DNA of 64,000 nt from Chelatococcus caeni (GCF_014196925.1 NZ_JACIEN010000003.1:248001-312000); one strand, 5' to 3'; counted from the first letter of the stretch, positions 42,458 through 51,868 are shown. Notes: generated by a model not told the origin, from the sequence alone. Numbers and translations: made by a program.

Positions 42458-43771
42458 TCAGTCCCCCGCGACGGCCGACGGCACCGGCCGACGGTCGAGG
42501 CCGATGACGCGGAAGAGGCCTTGATACACCGCCTCGGGCGAATGATGGCGTTCGATATAGGCGAAGGCCGCCGCCCGGCACGCGGCCCTCTTTCCGTCAT
42601 CGGCCAGAAGCCCCTCGATGCCGGCGGCGAAGGCCTCGCCGTCGGCGGCCTCGAGCACGCAGGCCGCGGCCTCCTCCTTCAGGCCGGCGCGTGCAAGCGG
42701 GCTCGCCACCACCGGCAGTCCGTGCGCCAGATAGTCGAGGAGCTTGACGTTGAGCCCGCTGCCGATGCGCTGCGGCGCGATGGCGAGCGCCGCGCGCGAC
42801 AGGTACGGCGCAAGATCGGCCACGGCGCCATGCCGCTCCACGCCCCGCGGCAGATCGGGGAAAGCCGTGCCGATGGCGCCGACGACATCGAGGCGAACAT
42901 TCGGCCGCAGCGCCTGCAGGCGCGGCCAGACGTCGCCCAAAAACCATTCGAGGGCATCGACATTGGCCGGATTGTCCGAACCGACGAAGACGAGCCGGTC
43001 GGGATCGGCGACCGCCTGCGCAACACGCACCGCCCTGCGCGGCATCGACGCGACGAGCACGGGCGGGGCAGCGGGATGGGCGGCGAGCTGCCGCGCTTCC
43101 TCCTCCTGGATCGCCACGGCGGCATCGAGACCGCCGATGAGACCCACCTCTTCGTCGAGCGTCATCGCCGGCACGTCGGGCGCGCGCCCCTGCTCCACGA
43201 AGCGGCGGTGGCGCTGCGACATGAGGTCGTGAAGATAGACGATGCCGCGCGCGCCATGAGCCATGGCAAGGCGGGCGAGCGGCGCAAGGAAGACATAGTC
43301 CGCGATGACGGCACGGCACGGCTCGCGCGCAAGCTCGGCCTCGACCGTTGCGATCTCCCCCGCCGTCACCGGCAGGGTGGCCGGCCAGACGCCGGGCGAG
43401 CCCCGCCCGCCGCGCAGGATCCGCCCGGCGAACGCCCCGAGGGCGCCGATCCACGGGCCGGGCCGCGCCGCCACGACCCAGCGGCCCAGCCGCAAGGCCT
43501 CCGCGCAATGGAGGCGGTCGAAGCTGCCGGCGGGCAGGTCGATGCGCTCCACCGGCCGGCGCCCGAAGGCGCGCGCGGAGACGACGAGGAGGTCGACACG
43601 CGCCCCCTTGCCCCGCAGCGCTTCGGCCAACGCGACGAGAACGGCCGTGTTGCCGACACGCGCATGGGTCGGCACCCGCCGCATGACGATGAGGATCCTC
43701 GGCCCCGCCTGCCCCAACGCGTCTCCTCCGGCGTGGGACGGACGCCCCTGCCCCCTGTACGCCTGCATCAT
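42458..43771 (-). CDS. Glycosyltransferase, GT-B fold (GT4/GT1 group), 437 aa
   Basis: Carries RILIVMRRVPTHARVGNTAV at the N-terminal Rossmann fold and a C-terminal donor site LAIAPQRIGSGLNVKLLDYL followed by AHGLPVVASPLARAG, typical of sugar transferases of exopolysaccharide loci. The start at 43771 (MMQAYRG) is favoured; an upstream ATG at 43822 would extend towards the divergent gene. It ends 3 nt before the flippase start. Confidence 0.85.
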   Translation of the reverse strand: MMQAYRGQGRPSHAGGDALGQAGPRILIVMRRVPTHARVGNTAVLVALAEALRGKGARVDLLVVSARAFGRRPVERIDLPAGSFDRLHCAEALRLGRWVVAARPGPWIGALGAFAGRILRGGRGSPGVWPATLPVTAGEIATVEAELAREPCRAVIADYVFLAPLARLAMAHGARGIVYLHDLMSQRHRRFVEQGRAPDVPAMTLDEEVGLIGGLDAAVAIQEEEARQLAAHPAAPPVLVASMPRRAVRVAQAVADPDRLVFVGSDNPANVDALEWFLGDVWPRLQALRPNVRLDVVGAIGTAFPDLPRGVERHGAVADLAPYLSRAALAIAPQRIGSGLNVKLLDYLAHGLPVVASPLARAGLKEEAAACVLEAADGEAFAAGIEGLLADDGKRAACRAAAFAYIERHHSPEAVYQGLFRVIGLDRRPVPSAVAGD

Positions 43772-43890
43772 TGTCGGGCCGGCCTTGCCCGGCGGCAAGG
43801 GGGACGATTGCGGCAGCACCATGGACCGGAGCGGGAGGGCTGGACTAGGATCGCGGCGCGGGAAGACCACGGGCGGGTGACGAAACAGCC

Positions 43891-45306
43891 ATGACAGCAA
43901 GCGTTGCCGGCCATGCGGGAGGCGACCGCACGATCACGGCGTCGCACGCCGCGCTCTCCGTCCCGGCGCGCCTCCTCACCGGCGCTTGGGGCGTGTTTCT
44001 CGGCCTGCTGCCTCTGCCGCTCGCGTCGAACCGCCCGCTGTTCTGGTGCATCAACGCCGTCGTCGCGGGCTGCTTCGTCGCGGCCGTCGCCCTGCTGCGC
44101 CCCGTGCCCCTGCGCTTCGATGGCCTGATTCGCACCGGACTTGCCCTGTGCGCCATGCTCGCTGCCGCCCTTCTCGGCTGGATGCTGGTACAGGCGCTCA
44201 TGCCCCTCGCGCCCGGCTCCCCCCTGGCCGACCCGATCTGGGCGGCGGCTGCGGAGGCCCTTGGCGAACCGCTGACGGCCCGCATCACCGCGGCGCCCTG
44301 GCAGACGCTGCTCGCGGCGCTGCGCTTCGCCACGGCCGCCGCCGTCTTCTGGGTGACCTTGCGGCTCGCCACGCACCCGGGCGGCGCCGCAGCCCTCCTG
44401 CGCTGGCTCATGTGGGCGAGCGCCGGCTATGCCCTCTACGGCCTGGTGCTCGACCTCATGGGATCCAGCACCATCCTCTGGTTCGAGAAATGGGCCTATC
44501 GCGATTCGCTGACCGCCACCTTCGTCAACCGGAATGCCGCCGCAGCCTATTTCGGCATCGGCCTTCTCGCCGCGCTCGCGGAAGCGATCTCCGCCATCCG
44601 GCGGCGGTCGGCCGCTTCGCTCGCCTATCTGCTGCTGCTCCTCGTGCCGCTCGCCATCCTGGCCAATGCCATCGTCCTCACCGGCTCGCGCTCCGGCGCG
44701 GCCGCAACGGCCCTTGCGGCGGGCGTCGGCCTGCTGCTCCTCGTCAGCGTCCGACGCGCTCCTATCCTGATCGTCCCGCTCCTCGCCGTCATGCTCATCG
44801 GCCTTGCGCTGGCGACCCTGCACGTCAGCGGCGCCCATCTCATGGCGCGCATCGAGGCCGACGGTGGATCGGGCCAGTCGCGCCTGTGGCTCTACCGCAC
44901 GGTCGCCGAGATGATCGCGGCCCGGCCGCTCACCGGCACCGGCGCCGGCACCTTCCAGCTCGTCTTCCCGGCCTGGCGCGAGCCGGGGCAGGAGATGTTC
45001 CTCATCTGGGCGCAGGCCCATAACATCTACCTGGAACTCGCCGTCGAGCTCGGCCTGCCGGCCGCGGCGGCCATGCTCCTGCTCGTCATGCTGCTCATGC
45101 TGATGTGCGCCCGCGCGCTGCGCCGCTCCGAGGGCGGCTGGCACGTCGCGCTCTTCGCCCTGACGAGCTGGCTCCTGCTCGCGGTCCAGGGTCTCGTCGA
45201 TTTCGCGCTCCAGTACCAGGCGATCACCTTGACCGCCGCCGCCGCCCTCGCCATGGGGATCGCCGGTGCGGCCAAGCCGGCGAGCGGACCAGCACGACCA
45301 CGCTAA
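43891..45306 (+). CDS. O-antigen ligase/polymerase family protein (Wzy-like), 471 aa
   Basis: About 11-12 membrane helices with a large periplasmic loop. The Wzy_C/O-antigen ligase segment is seen in ANAIVLTGSRSGAAATALA, RLWLYRTVAEMIAARPLTGT and GAGTFQLVFPAW, where the Arg and the TGxGxGTF motif are family marks. Probably polymerises repeat units or ligates chains. Encoded on the plus strand, opposite to the rest of the locus, with its own 119-bp upstream region. Confidence 0.87.
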   Translation: MTASVAGHAGGDRTITASHAALSVPARLLTGAWGVFLGLLPLPLASNRPLFWCINAVVAGCFVAAVALLRPVPLRFDGLIRTGLALCAMLAAALLGWMLVQALMPLAPGSPLADPIWAAAAEALGEPLTARITAAPWQTLLAALRFATAAAVFWVTLRLATHPGGAAALLRWLMWASAGYALYGLVLDLMGSSTILWFEKWAYRDSLTATFVNRNAAAAYFGIGLLAALAEAISAIRRRSAASLAYLLLLLVPLAILANAIVLTGSRSGAAATALAAGVGLLLLVSVRRAPILIVPLLAVMLIGLALATLHVSGAHLMARIEADGGSGQSRLWLYRTVAEMIAARPLTGTGAGTFQLVFPAWREPGQEMFLIWAQAHNIYLELAVELGLPAAAAMLLLVMLLMLMCARALRRSEGGWHVALFALTSWLLLAVQGLVDFALQYQAITLTAAAALAMGIAGAAKPASGPARPR

Positions 45307-45318
45307 AGCCGATAGAAA

Positions 45319-46119
45319 TCAGCCCCTTGCCTGCCGTTCCGGAATCACTTTCTGCGCACGGCGCAGGCCGTTTTCCCGGACCTCGCGCAGAAAGAGAAGC
45401 ATCAAGGGAAGGAGCGAGCCGGCATAGCGGCGCCAGAGGCGACGCGGCTCCTGCAGGAGGCGGTGCAGCCATTCGAGCCCGAGCGTCTGCATCAGAACTG
45501 GCGCCCGCTGCTTACGGCCGGTGAGGAACTCGAGCGCCGCGCCGATGCAGAAGGCCGTGCCGCAACTGCGCCCCTCCTCCACGATCGCAAGGGCGAGGCG
45601 CTCCGATTGCGGCGAGCCGACGGCGAGGAAGACGAAGCGCGCCGGATGCGCCGCCACGAAGTCGAGCGCGGCCCGCCACGCCTGCGGATTGTGGGCCAGC
45701 CCCATGGGCGGCGCATGGAAGTGCCAGCGGTACTGGGGAAAACGCTGCCGCAACGCCTCGCCCAGCGCCGCATCCGCGCCGACCACGGCGAGCGTGTCGC
45801 CCGGTGCGAGCACCTCGGCGAACAGCCGCTCCATCACGTCGGTCCCGTTGAGATGGGGCAGGTCGAGCCCCACGAGCTTGCCGAGACGCTCGATCTGGTG
45901 GCTGTCGCACCAGCTCATCCAGGCCGCTTCATAGACGCTCAGAAGGTCCGGCTGGCGCGACAGGCGCACCACATGGTCGACATTCGGCGTCGCCACATAG
46001 GCGAAGGGCTCCGCCGAGCTGCAATCCTTCAACCGGTCGAGCACCGCATCCTTGGGCAGGAGATCGAAGGGAGCACCAAGAAAGGTGACCCGCGGTGCGG
46101 CGAGCGGCTCGCGCGCCAC
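45319..46119 (-). CDS. WecG/TagA/CpsF family glycosyltransferase, 266 aa
   Basis: GT26 enzyme, transfers a sugar to a lipid-linked monosaccharide at the membrane. Motifs: VATPNVDHVVRLSRQPD, the catalytic-type Asp region SWCDSHQIERLGKLVG, LNGTDVMERLF, and FLAVGSPQSERL. GTG at 46119 (MAREPLAAPRV) is chosen since it overlaps the end of the upstream gene and gives the normal family length; an in-frame GTG at 46194 would run into that gene. C-terminal helices suggest membrane association. Confidence 0.88.
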   Translation of the reverse strand: MAREPLAAPRVTFLGAPFDLLPKDAVLDRLKDCSSAEPFAYVATPNVDHVVRLSRQPDLLSVYEAAWMSWCDSHQIERLGKLVGLDLPHLNGTDVMERLFAEVLAPGDTLAVVGADAALGEALRQRFPQYRWHFHAPPMGLAHNPQAWRAALDFVAAHPARFVFLAVGSPQSERLALAIVEEGRSCGTAFCIGAALEFLTGRKQRAPVLMQTLGLEWLHRLLQEPRRLWRRYAGSLLPLMLLFLREVRENGLRRAQKVIPERQARG

Positions 46120-46120
46120 C

Positions 46121-46560
46121 TCAGCGGGACTTGCGGACGGGCCTGTGGGCACCTTGGCTCTCTGCCTTGTCCGACGGCTTGCGAGCCGCCTCACCGCCCT
46201 GCCGGCCGTCGCGCTCCTTCATCATGGCCGCCGTGCGCGCGAGGGCCGAGGCGGCGATATCCACCTCGCCGAGGCGCTCGGCGACGTCGTCCGGTCCGCC
46301 GGCCGCTGCATGCCGCGTGGTGAGGCCCCCCGCTGCGCACGTGCCAGCTCCAGCAGCAGGACGAGCATGAGGCCCATGTTGAAGGCAAGGACGGCCGTTC
46401 CGGCGCCGGCCGCAAGGCCGGACCATCCGCCGGACGCGCCGCCCGCAATGCCACCCGCGACCGCGGCGAGAAGGGATCCGCCGGCCCAGGCCACGGCCTT
46501 GCCGCGTCGGCCGGCGAAGAGACCGAGAACCAGTGCCCCGAGAGCGATGATGATCAGCAT
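46121..46560 (-). pseudogene. Small membrane protein gene of the EPS operon, apparently frameshifted
   Basis: From ATG 46560 the frame gives a two- to three-helix membrane protein (MLIIIALGALVLGLFAGRRG, WAGGSLLAAVAGGIAGGA, AFNMGLMLVLLLELARAQRG). After a run of six C (46326-46331) the sensible coding continues in the neighbouring frame: GGPDDVAERLGEVDIAASAL, ARTAAMMKERDGRQGG, to a TGA at 46121. One extra base in the run would restore a single 147-residue protein ending just before the WecG start. Either a sequencing error, a slippage-variable site or a dead gene. No family recognised; the position suggests an EPS role. Confidence 0.7.
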
Positions 46561-46749
46561 GGCGATACGTTCCACGGTTCTGGGAACGGAACACTCGGGC
46601 AGGACATCTCTGCCGGAGCGCATTCAGGCATCTGATTCAGCGGACGAAATCCTACCATTGACTTGCATGCGGCTCCAGTCTCGCGCCGAACTGCAAAGAA
46701 AGCGTTTCGTTCCGCCCTGTCCGCCGCGATGCATGATGGCCGCATGTCG

Positions 46750-47535
46750 TCACGTCCCCGAGCCGGCCCAGAACTCCCGCGCGGCCGTCACGACGAGGAT
46801 GACGATGTCGAGCGAGAGGGAGAAGTGGCGAATGTAGGCGAGATCGCAGACGACGCGCCGTGTGGCGTGGGTCTGGTCCGTCACCGCGCCCCGCCAGCCC
46901 GCCAGCTGCGCAAGGCCCGTCATGCCGGGCCGCACAAGATGACGCAGCGGATAGGCGGGCACCGCCTTCTCGTAGAGCTCGCCGTTGACCAGCATGCCGA
47001 CGGGATGGGCGCGCGGTCCCACGAGCGACATGTCTCCCCGCAGCACGTTGAGAAGCTGGGGAAGCTCGTCGAGGCTGCGCTGGCGCAGCACGGCCCCCAG
47101 AGGCGTCACGCGTGGATCGTTGGCGACGGTATGCCTCACCCCGGTCGGATCGCCGCGGTCGGCATACATCGTCCGGAACTTCAACATGAAGAACGGCTTG
47201 CCGCCGCGGCCGACGCGCGGCGAGCCGAAGAAGACGGGCCCCCGGCTCGTCGCCTTGATGAGGAAGGCGATGACGAGGAGGATGGGTAGCAGCAGAAGAA
47301 GGCCGCCGAGCGCGCCGGCGATGTCGATGCCGCGCTTGCAGGCCCGGGCCGTCCTTGGCCAGCGCGCGCCCTGCTCCGAAAGGTCCTCGGCCAGCGCCGC
47401 GAGGTCAGCCGGCTCGTGCCCGCCACACCGCGCGGTCAGAAACTGATCCAGCCAGGACGGCGCCTTCACGCCCTCCCCCGACGCTCCCTGCCCCAACGTC
47501 GCCCTCTGGGCGCCGGTCCACGTCGACAACCGCAT
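46750..47535 (-). CDS. Initiating sugar transferase (undecaprenyl-phosphate sugar phosphotransferase), 261 aa
   Basis: First step of repeat-unit assembly: puts a sugar-1-phosphate on undecaprenyl phosphate. After a variable ~60-residue N terminus: KRGIDIAGALGGLLLLLPIL (membrane helix), then KFRTMYAD, RQRSLDELPQLLNVLRGDMS and LVGPRAHP, the core of the PglC/WbaP catalytic domain with the Asp-Glu dyad in SLDELPQ. As the first gene of the minus-strand run it shares a ~390-bp control region with the divergent UDP-glucuronate decarboxylase gene. Confidence 0.92.
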   Translation of the reverse strand: MRLSTWTGAQRATLGQGASGEGVKAPSWLDQFLTARCGGHEPADLAALAEDLSEQGARWPRTARACKRGIDIAGALGGLLLLLPILLVIAFLIKATSRGPVFFGSPRVGRGGKPFFMLKFRTMYADRGDPTGVRHTVANDPRVTPLGAVLRQRSLDELPQLLNVLRGDMSLVGPRAHPVGMLVNGELYEKAVPAYPLRHLVRPGMTGLAQLAGWRGAVTDQTHATRRVVCDLAYIRHFSLSLDIVILVVTAAREFWAGSGT

Positions 47536-47923
47536 GAACAGGACTCATGTGCCATTCGAAGCGACGCCCTCCCCCACGGGACGGGCCTTTGCTCACCCAA
47601 AGATCACCCTAGACTATCTCAAAAGGGGAAACTACGGAAAGTTCTTGCCGTCGCAGAAACCTGATCCACCAACGAATATCGTTAACTTGAATGGAAGAAT
47701 GACGCAGCATAACTGCAGCGGCCGGTTTACCGCCAAGCACAGGGCGAGCCGTTGCCTCCCACCGGGGAAGCTGCGTTCACGTTGAGAAGAGTAGCGTTCT
47801 TCTCGACGGAATTCCAAGGCTCCTCCTCCACCCGCGTTCACCTTCAGAATCAATTTGACTTGATATCTTCTTTCCCGTCGGGCCCAATTTGGGCACGACG
47901 GCCACGGCCGGACGAGGCGTCCC
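47536..47923. promoter_or_regulatory. Divergent EPS control region with palindromes
   Basis: About 390 bp between the sugar transferase (minus) and UXS (plus) genes, AT-richer than its surroundings. Seen: AACGA-ATA-TCGTT (47671-47683), and a 27-bp near-perfect palindrome at 47875-47901: CCGTCG + GCCCAA arms around a single T, one mismatch pair. The latter ends 22 nt before the UXS start, so it is either an operator or a leader hairpin. No start-to-stop gene is seen inside. Confidence 0.55.
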
Positions 47924-48925
47924 ATGCGTCACATCGATATCGCAGATCGTTTGCCCTCTCGCGCATCGCGCACCGCCCTCGTCACGGGCGGTGCCGGCTT
48001 TCTCGGCTCGCACCTGTGCGAGGCGCTGCTGAAGAAGAAGTACAACGTCATCTGTCTCGACAACTTCTTCACCGGCGATCGCAGCAACGTCGAGGGCCTG
48101 CTGCACGGCGGCAAGTTCGAGATCGTGCGCCACGACGTGACGGTACCGATCCAGATCGAGGCGAACGAGATCTACAATCTCGCCTGCCCGGCCTCGCCCC
48201 TGCACTACCAGGCCTCGCCGGTGGAAACGACGAAGACGAGCGTGCTCGGCGCCATCAACATGCTGGACCTCGCCCGCCGCCTCGGTGTCAGGATTCTCCA
48301 GGCCTCGACCTCGGAGGTCTACGGCGACCCGGCCGAGCACCCCCAGCGGGAGAGCTACTGGGGCAACGTCAACCCCATCGGGTCGCGCGCCTGCTACGAT
48401 GAGGGCAAGCGCTGCGCGGAAACGCTGTTCTTCGACTATCACCGCGCCCACGGCGTGCCGATCAAGGTGGCCCGCATCTTCAACACCTACGGGCCGCGCA
48501 TGCATCCCAACGACGGGCGCGTGGTCTCGACCTTCATCGTGCAGGCGCTGACCGGACAGGACCTGACGATTTTCGGCGACGGCAGCCAGACGCGCTCGCT
48601 GTGCTACGTCGACGATCTCATCCGCGGCCTTGTCAGCCTGATGGAGGCCGACGGCGGCGTCACCGGGCCGGTCAACCTCGGCAACCCCGAGGAAGTGTCG
48701 ATGATCGAATTGGCGGAGCTCGTCCTTTCCCTCACCGGCTCGCGCTCGCACATCGTCCGCCGCCCGCCGGCGGCGGACGATCCCCGCCAGCGCCGTCCCG
48801 ACATCTCGCTGGCCGACGAGGTGCTCGACTGGCGCCCCACGGTGCCGGTGAAGATCGGCCTCGGCCGCACCATCGATTATTTCGACGCCCTCTTGTCGCA
48901 CCGCGCGCCGGCGGTCTTCCCGTAA
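47924..48925 (+). CDS. uxs: UDP-glucuronate decarboxylase (UDP-xylose synthase), 333 aa
   Basis: Extended SDR making UDP-xylose from UDP-glucuronate; supplies a pentose for the polysaccharide. NAD site [17 protein letters not shown], catalytic Ser-Thr region [10 protein letters not shown], and the Uxs hallmark [19 protein letters not shown] with catalytic Tyr and Lys, plus [19 protein letters not shown] (in parts). All key residues are present. Confidence 0.94.
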   Translation: MRHIDIADRLPSRASRTALVTGGAGFLGSHLCEALLKKKYNVICLDNFFTGDRSNVEGLLHGGKFEIVRHDVTVPIQIEANEIYNLACPASPLHYQASPVETTKTSVLGAINMLDLARRLGVRILQASTSEVYGDPAEHPQRESYWGNVNPIGSRACYDEGKRCAETLFFDYHRAHGVPIKVARIFNTYGPRMHPNDGRVVSTFIVQALTGQDLTIFGDGSQTRSLCYVDDLIRGLVSLMEADGGVTGPVNLGNPEEVSMIELAELVLSLTGSRSHIVRRPPAADDPRQRRPDISLADEVLDWRPTVPVKIGLGRTIDYFDALLSHRAPAVFP

Positions 48926-48954
48926 AAAGACCGGCCGGCGCGCGGCGCAGGCGC

Positions 48955-49737
48955 TCAGAAGGTGCCCGGATAGGCGCCGCCGTCCATCAGCCAGTTCTGG
49001 CCGGTGATGTAGCCGGCGTGGACGCTGCAGAGGAATGCGCAGGCGGCGCCGAATTCGTCGGCCGTGCCGAGGCGCCCGGCCGGGTTGGCCGCCGCCATGG
49101 CCGCGATCTCCTCCTCCGGTGCCCGTCCGCTCTGGGCGGCGCGCGCCGCCGCCGTGCCGCGCAGCCTGTCCGTCTCGAACGGCCCCGGCAGCAGGTTGTT
49201 GATGGTGACGCCGCGCCGCACGGTCTTGCGCGACAGGCCGGCGATGAAGCCGGTGAGGCCGGAGCGCGCGCCGTTGGAGAGGCCGAGGATATCGATCGGC
49301 GCCTTCACCGCGCTCGACGTGATGTTCACCACGCGGCCGAAGCCGCGCTCCATCATGCCGTCGACCGTCGCCTGGATGAGCGCGATCGGCGTCAGCATGT
49401 TGGCGTCGAGCGCCTTGATCCAGTCCTCGCGCGACCAGTCGCGGAAGTCGCCGGGCGGCGGACCCCCGGCATTGTTGACGAGGATGTCGGGTGCCGGGCA
49501 GGCGGCGAGCGCGGCCGCACGCCCTTCCGGCGTCGCGATGTCGCCTGCGACCGTCTGCACGCTCACGCCCGGCGCCGCACGGCGGATCTCGTCCGCCGTT
49601 CTCTCCAGGTCCGCGGCGGTGCGCGCCGTGATGGTGACATTGACGCCTTCACGCGCCAGGGCAAGGGCGCAGCCCTTGCCGAGACCCTTGCTCGCCGCAC
49701 AGACGAGGGCGTTGCGCCCTGCGATGCCGAAATCCAT
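48955..49737 (-). CDS. SDR-family oxidoreductase with altered active site, 260 aa
   Basis: Classical SDR length with the NAD(P) site degenerate, CAASKGLGKGCALAL in place of TGxxxGxG, and NNAGGPPPG retained. Ser is kept (NITSSAVKAP), but the catalytic YxxxK is replaced by LxxxxR-type residues in the segment LGLSNGARSGLTGF. This GLSNGAR variant is a recurring SDR subgroup in Hyphomicrobiales, often labelled 3-oxoacyl-ACP reductase; activity cannot be taken for granted. First neighbours are a cupin dioxygenase and a canonical SDR on the same strand. Confidence 0.82.
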   Translation of the reverse strand: MDFGIAGRNALVCAASKGLGKGCALALAREGVNVTITARTAADLERTADEIRRAAPGVSVQTVAGDIATPEGRAAALAACPAPDILVNNAGGPPPGDFRDWSREDWIKALDANMLTPIALIQATVDGMMERGFGRVVNITSSAVKAPIDILGLSNGARSGLTGFIAGLSRKTVRRGVTINNLLPGPFETDRLRGTAAARAAQSGRAPEEEIAAMAAANPAGRLGTADEFGAACAFLCSVHAGYITGQNWLMDGGAYPGTF

Positions 49738-49764
49738 TGCTCTTTTCCCTCGTGGTCGGTCCGC

Positions 49765-50304
49765 TCAGCGGATGAACTGGTCGATGTAGTCGACGCCGAG
49801 GCCGTTCTTGGCATAATGGGCCCGGCACTTGTCGATGCGCGTGAAGACGTCGTCGTAACCCACGGTCTTGCCGTCCGGATCGACGTAGATCATCGCCCCG
49901 TTGACCTGGAACAGGGTGATCATCTCCTCCACATGCGGGTCGACGACGAGCGTGTGCGTCTCGCCCGGCGCCTCGTAGGCATAGGAGCCCTCGCGCGCCA
50001 CCCAGTCGTGCTCCAGATAGCGCCACTCGCCCTTCAGCACGAAGGCGTGCACCGGCTGCGGATGGCGGTGGCGCGAGAGCACGCCCGACTTGCGTACCTT
50101 GAGCAGGTTCATCCAGTAGCCGCGCGAGGCGGCCATCAGCAGCGGCCGGAACCAGACGTTCTCCTCCACCGGCACCCAGATGCGCTCGTCGTTGGGAATG
50201 GCATTGGGGATGACGAGCTCCGGCGGCGATTCCCTGGGCTGCGGATGGCGATAGGGCAGCCACTTCTCGTCGATGCCGCCGGCGGCGGGATCTTGCCCGT
50301 TCAT
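49765..50304 (-). CDS. Cupin protein, 2,4'-dihydroxyacetophenone dioxygenase-like, 179 aa
   Basis: Single cupin barrel with metal ligands in SRHRHPQPVHAFVLKGEW (three His) and a later GETHTLVV His. The arrangement and the N-terminal WVPVEENVWFRPLLM segment match the DAD/ChrR-type cupin group, which cleaves aromatic ketones; substrate here unknown. Lies between two SDR genes in a probable catabolic operon (27 nt and 17 nt spacing). Confidence 0.8.
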   Translation of the reverse strand: MNGQDPAAGGIDEKWLPYRHPQPRESPPELVIPNAIPNDERIWVPVEENVWFRPLLMAASRGYWMNLLKVRKSGVLSRHRHPQPVHAFVLKGEWRYLEHDWVAREGSYAYEAPGETHTLVVDPHVEEMITLFQVNGAMIYVDPDGKTVGYDDVFTRIDKCRAHYAKNGLGVDYIDQFIR

Positions 50305-50321
50305 GTCTTGTCCTCCCGAAA

Positions 50322-51095
50322 TCAGACCGTGAGATAGCCGCCATCGATGGCGAGAATGGCGCCGGTGATGAAGCGCGCCGCGGGCGACGCGAGGAAGACG
50401 GCGCCGCCCGCCACCTCCTCCGGCGTGCCCCAGCGCCCCATCGGCGTGCGGGAAAGGATGGCGCCGCTGCGCTCCTTATCCTTCTGCAGCGTCTCGGTCA
50501 GCGGCGTCGCGATCCAGCCGGGCGCGACCGCGTTGACGCGGATGCCCTCGGCGGCCCAGGCGGCGGCGAGGCTCTTCGTGAGCTGGGCGATGCCGCCCTT
50601 GGAGGCGCTGTAGGCCGGCACGCGCGGGCCGCCGAAGAAGGACAGCATGGAGGCGACGTTCACGATGGCGCCGCCGCTCTGCGCGAGCTTCGCCTTCGCA
50701 CCGGCGCACATGCGCATCGTGCCGTTGAGATTGATGTCGACCACGTCGGCGAAGGCCTCGGGCTCGAACTCGACATCGCGGCGAATGACGCCGGCCGCAT
50801 TCACCAGCACGTCGAGGCGCTCGAAGCCCGCAAGGAGGCCACTGATAGCTTCATTGTCGCGCACGTCGAGCGGCACGAAGGTGAGCCGCTCCCCGCCCGT
50901 CTCCACTGCACGCTCGCATTCGGCGGCCGTCGCGCCCGTCGCGACGACGCGCGCGCCGAGAGCCGCAAAGGCCCTGGCGCAGCCGAGGCCGATGCCGCTC
51001 GTGCCACCCGTGACCAGCACGGACCGGCCGGCGAAGAGATCGGCCGCGAAAGCCTGAGTGATCGCCGGGCCCGAGCCCGGTGTCGTTGCCGTCAT
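50322..51095 (-). CDS. SDR-family oxidoreductase, 257 aa
   Basis: Canonical short-chain dehydrogenase: VTGGTSGIGLGCARAFA cofactor loop, VNAAG, VNVASML Ser, YSASKGGIAQL catalytic Tyr/Lys, and PGWIATPLTETLQKD after it. Substrate unknown; similar proteins act on sugar acids or 3-oxoacyl compounds. Start at 51095 follows GGAGGAAAC, setting it as first gene of the three-gene run. Confidence 0.9.
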   Translation of the reverse strand: MTATTPGSGPAITQAFAADLFAGRSVLVTGGTSGIGLGCARAFAALGARVVATGATAAECERAVETGGERLTFVPLDVRDNEAISGLLAGFERLDVLVNAAGVIRRDVEFEPEAFADVVDINLNGTMRMCAGAKAKLAQSGGAIVNVASMLSFFGGPRVPAYSASKGGIAQLTKSLAAAWAAEGIRVNAVAPGWIATPLTETLQKDKERSGAILSRTPMGRWGTPEEVAGGAVFLASPAARFITGAILAIDGGYLTV

Positions 51096-51353
51096 GTTTC
51101 CTCCATGCCGCGCCGCCGGCGCGGAGGCCTCTTTGGGCCGATTGTTGCGCGGGCTCGCAGCCCTTGGCCCTAACATCGACCATGTCGGCGCCGAACGCCA
51201 TTCGCGGGATGCAGGCGCGGGTTGTGCTGGCGCGGCAGCTCGCCCGTTGCCGCGCTCCGCGCGCTTGGCTTGCGACTGTCTCGGGCGCTTGCCAGAATTC
51301 CATGACGCCCACCGGCCGGCTTCCGCCGACGGGGCTATCGACCGGGAAATCGC

Positions 51354-51785
51354 ATGGGGACGGAACTCTCGCCGCGCCTGCGCGCCATTGTGGATGCCCT
51401 TCCACTGTCCAATGGCCTTCGCGTACTGGAAATCGGCTGCGGGCCCGGCGCGATGGCCCGCGCCATCGCGCAACGCATCGGCGACGGACATGTGCTGGCG
51501 ATCGACCGCTCGGCGCAGGCCATCGCACGGGCGCGGGCGCTGTCGCGGGAGGCGATCGCCTCGGGACGCCTGAGCCTGCGCCAGATGGCGGCCGAGGAAT
51601 TCGAACTCGCACCCGGCGAAGCGCCCTACGACATCGCCGTCGCCATCCGCGTCGGCGCGCTGGACGGCCGCCATCCCGAGACCGGCCGCAGGGTGAGGCG
51701 CCGCCTTGTCGCAGCCCTGTCCCCGCAGGGGCGGCTGTTCATCGACGGCGGCGATCCCCTGCGTGAGATCGCGCTCGGCGACTGA
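51354..51785 (+). CDS. Short class I SAM-dependent methyltransferase, 143 aa
   Basis: Motif I VLEIGCGPGAMARAIAQRI (SAM binding), motif post-I VLAIDRSAQAIARAR, and IAVAIRVGALDGR at motif IV, ending soon after the beta6/7 region. It is shorter than typical 200-residue enzymes, so acceptor-specific elements are few; a real small subgroup rather than a truncation, since the C-terminal LFIDGG strand is intact. Single-gene unit; substrate unknown. Confidence 0.82.
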   Translation: MGTELSPRLRAIVDALPLSNGLRVLEIGCGPGAMARAIAQRIGDGHVLAIDRSAQAIARARALSREAIASGRLSLRQMAAEEFELAPGEAPYDIAVAIRVGALDGRHPETGRRVRRRLVAALSPQGRLFIDGGDPLREIALGD

Positions 51786-51868
51786 GCCGATCGGCCATTG
51801 CGCCATTGGCGCGCCGCAATCTGGCTGATAGAGGGCCACCTCCCCTGGCCGATCGGGATTCGGAGCAT

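Noticed and set aside
41000-43894. A 964-codon plus-strand open frame across the flippase and glycosyltransferase genes
   Set aside because: Antisense shadow; low-complexity Arg/Glu/His composition.
46120-46194. GTG 46194 as start of the WecG-family gene
   Set aside because: It would overlap 75 nt of the upstream membrane-protein gene and give an atypical basic N terminus; GTG 46119 gives the family length.
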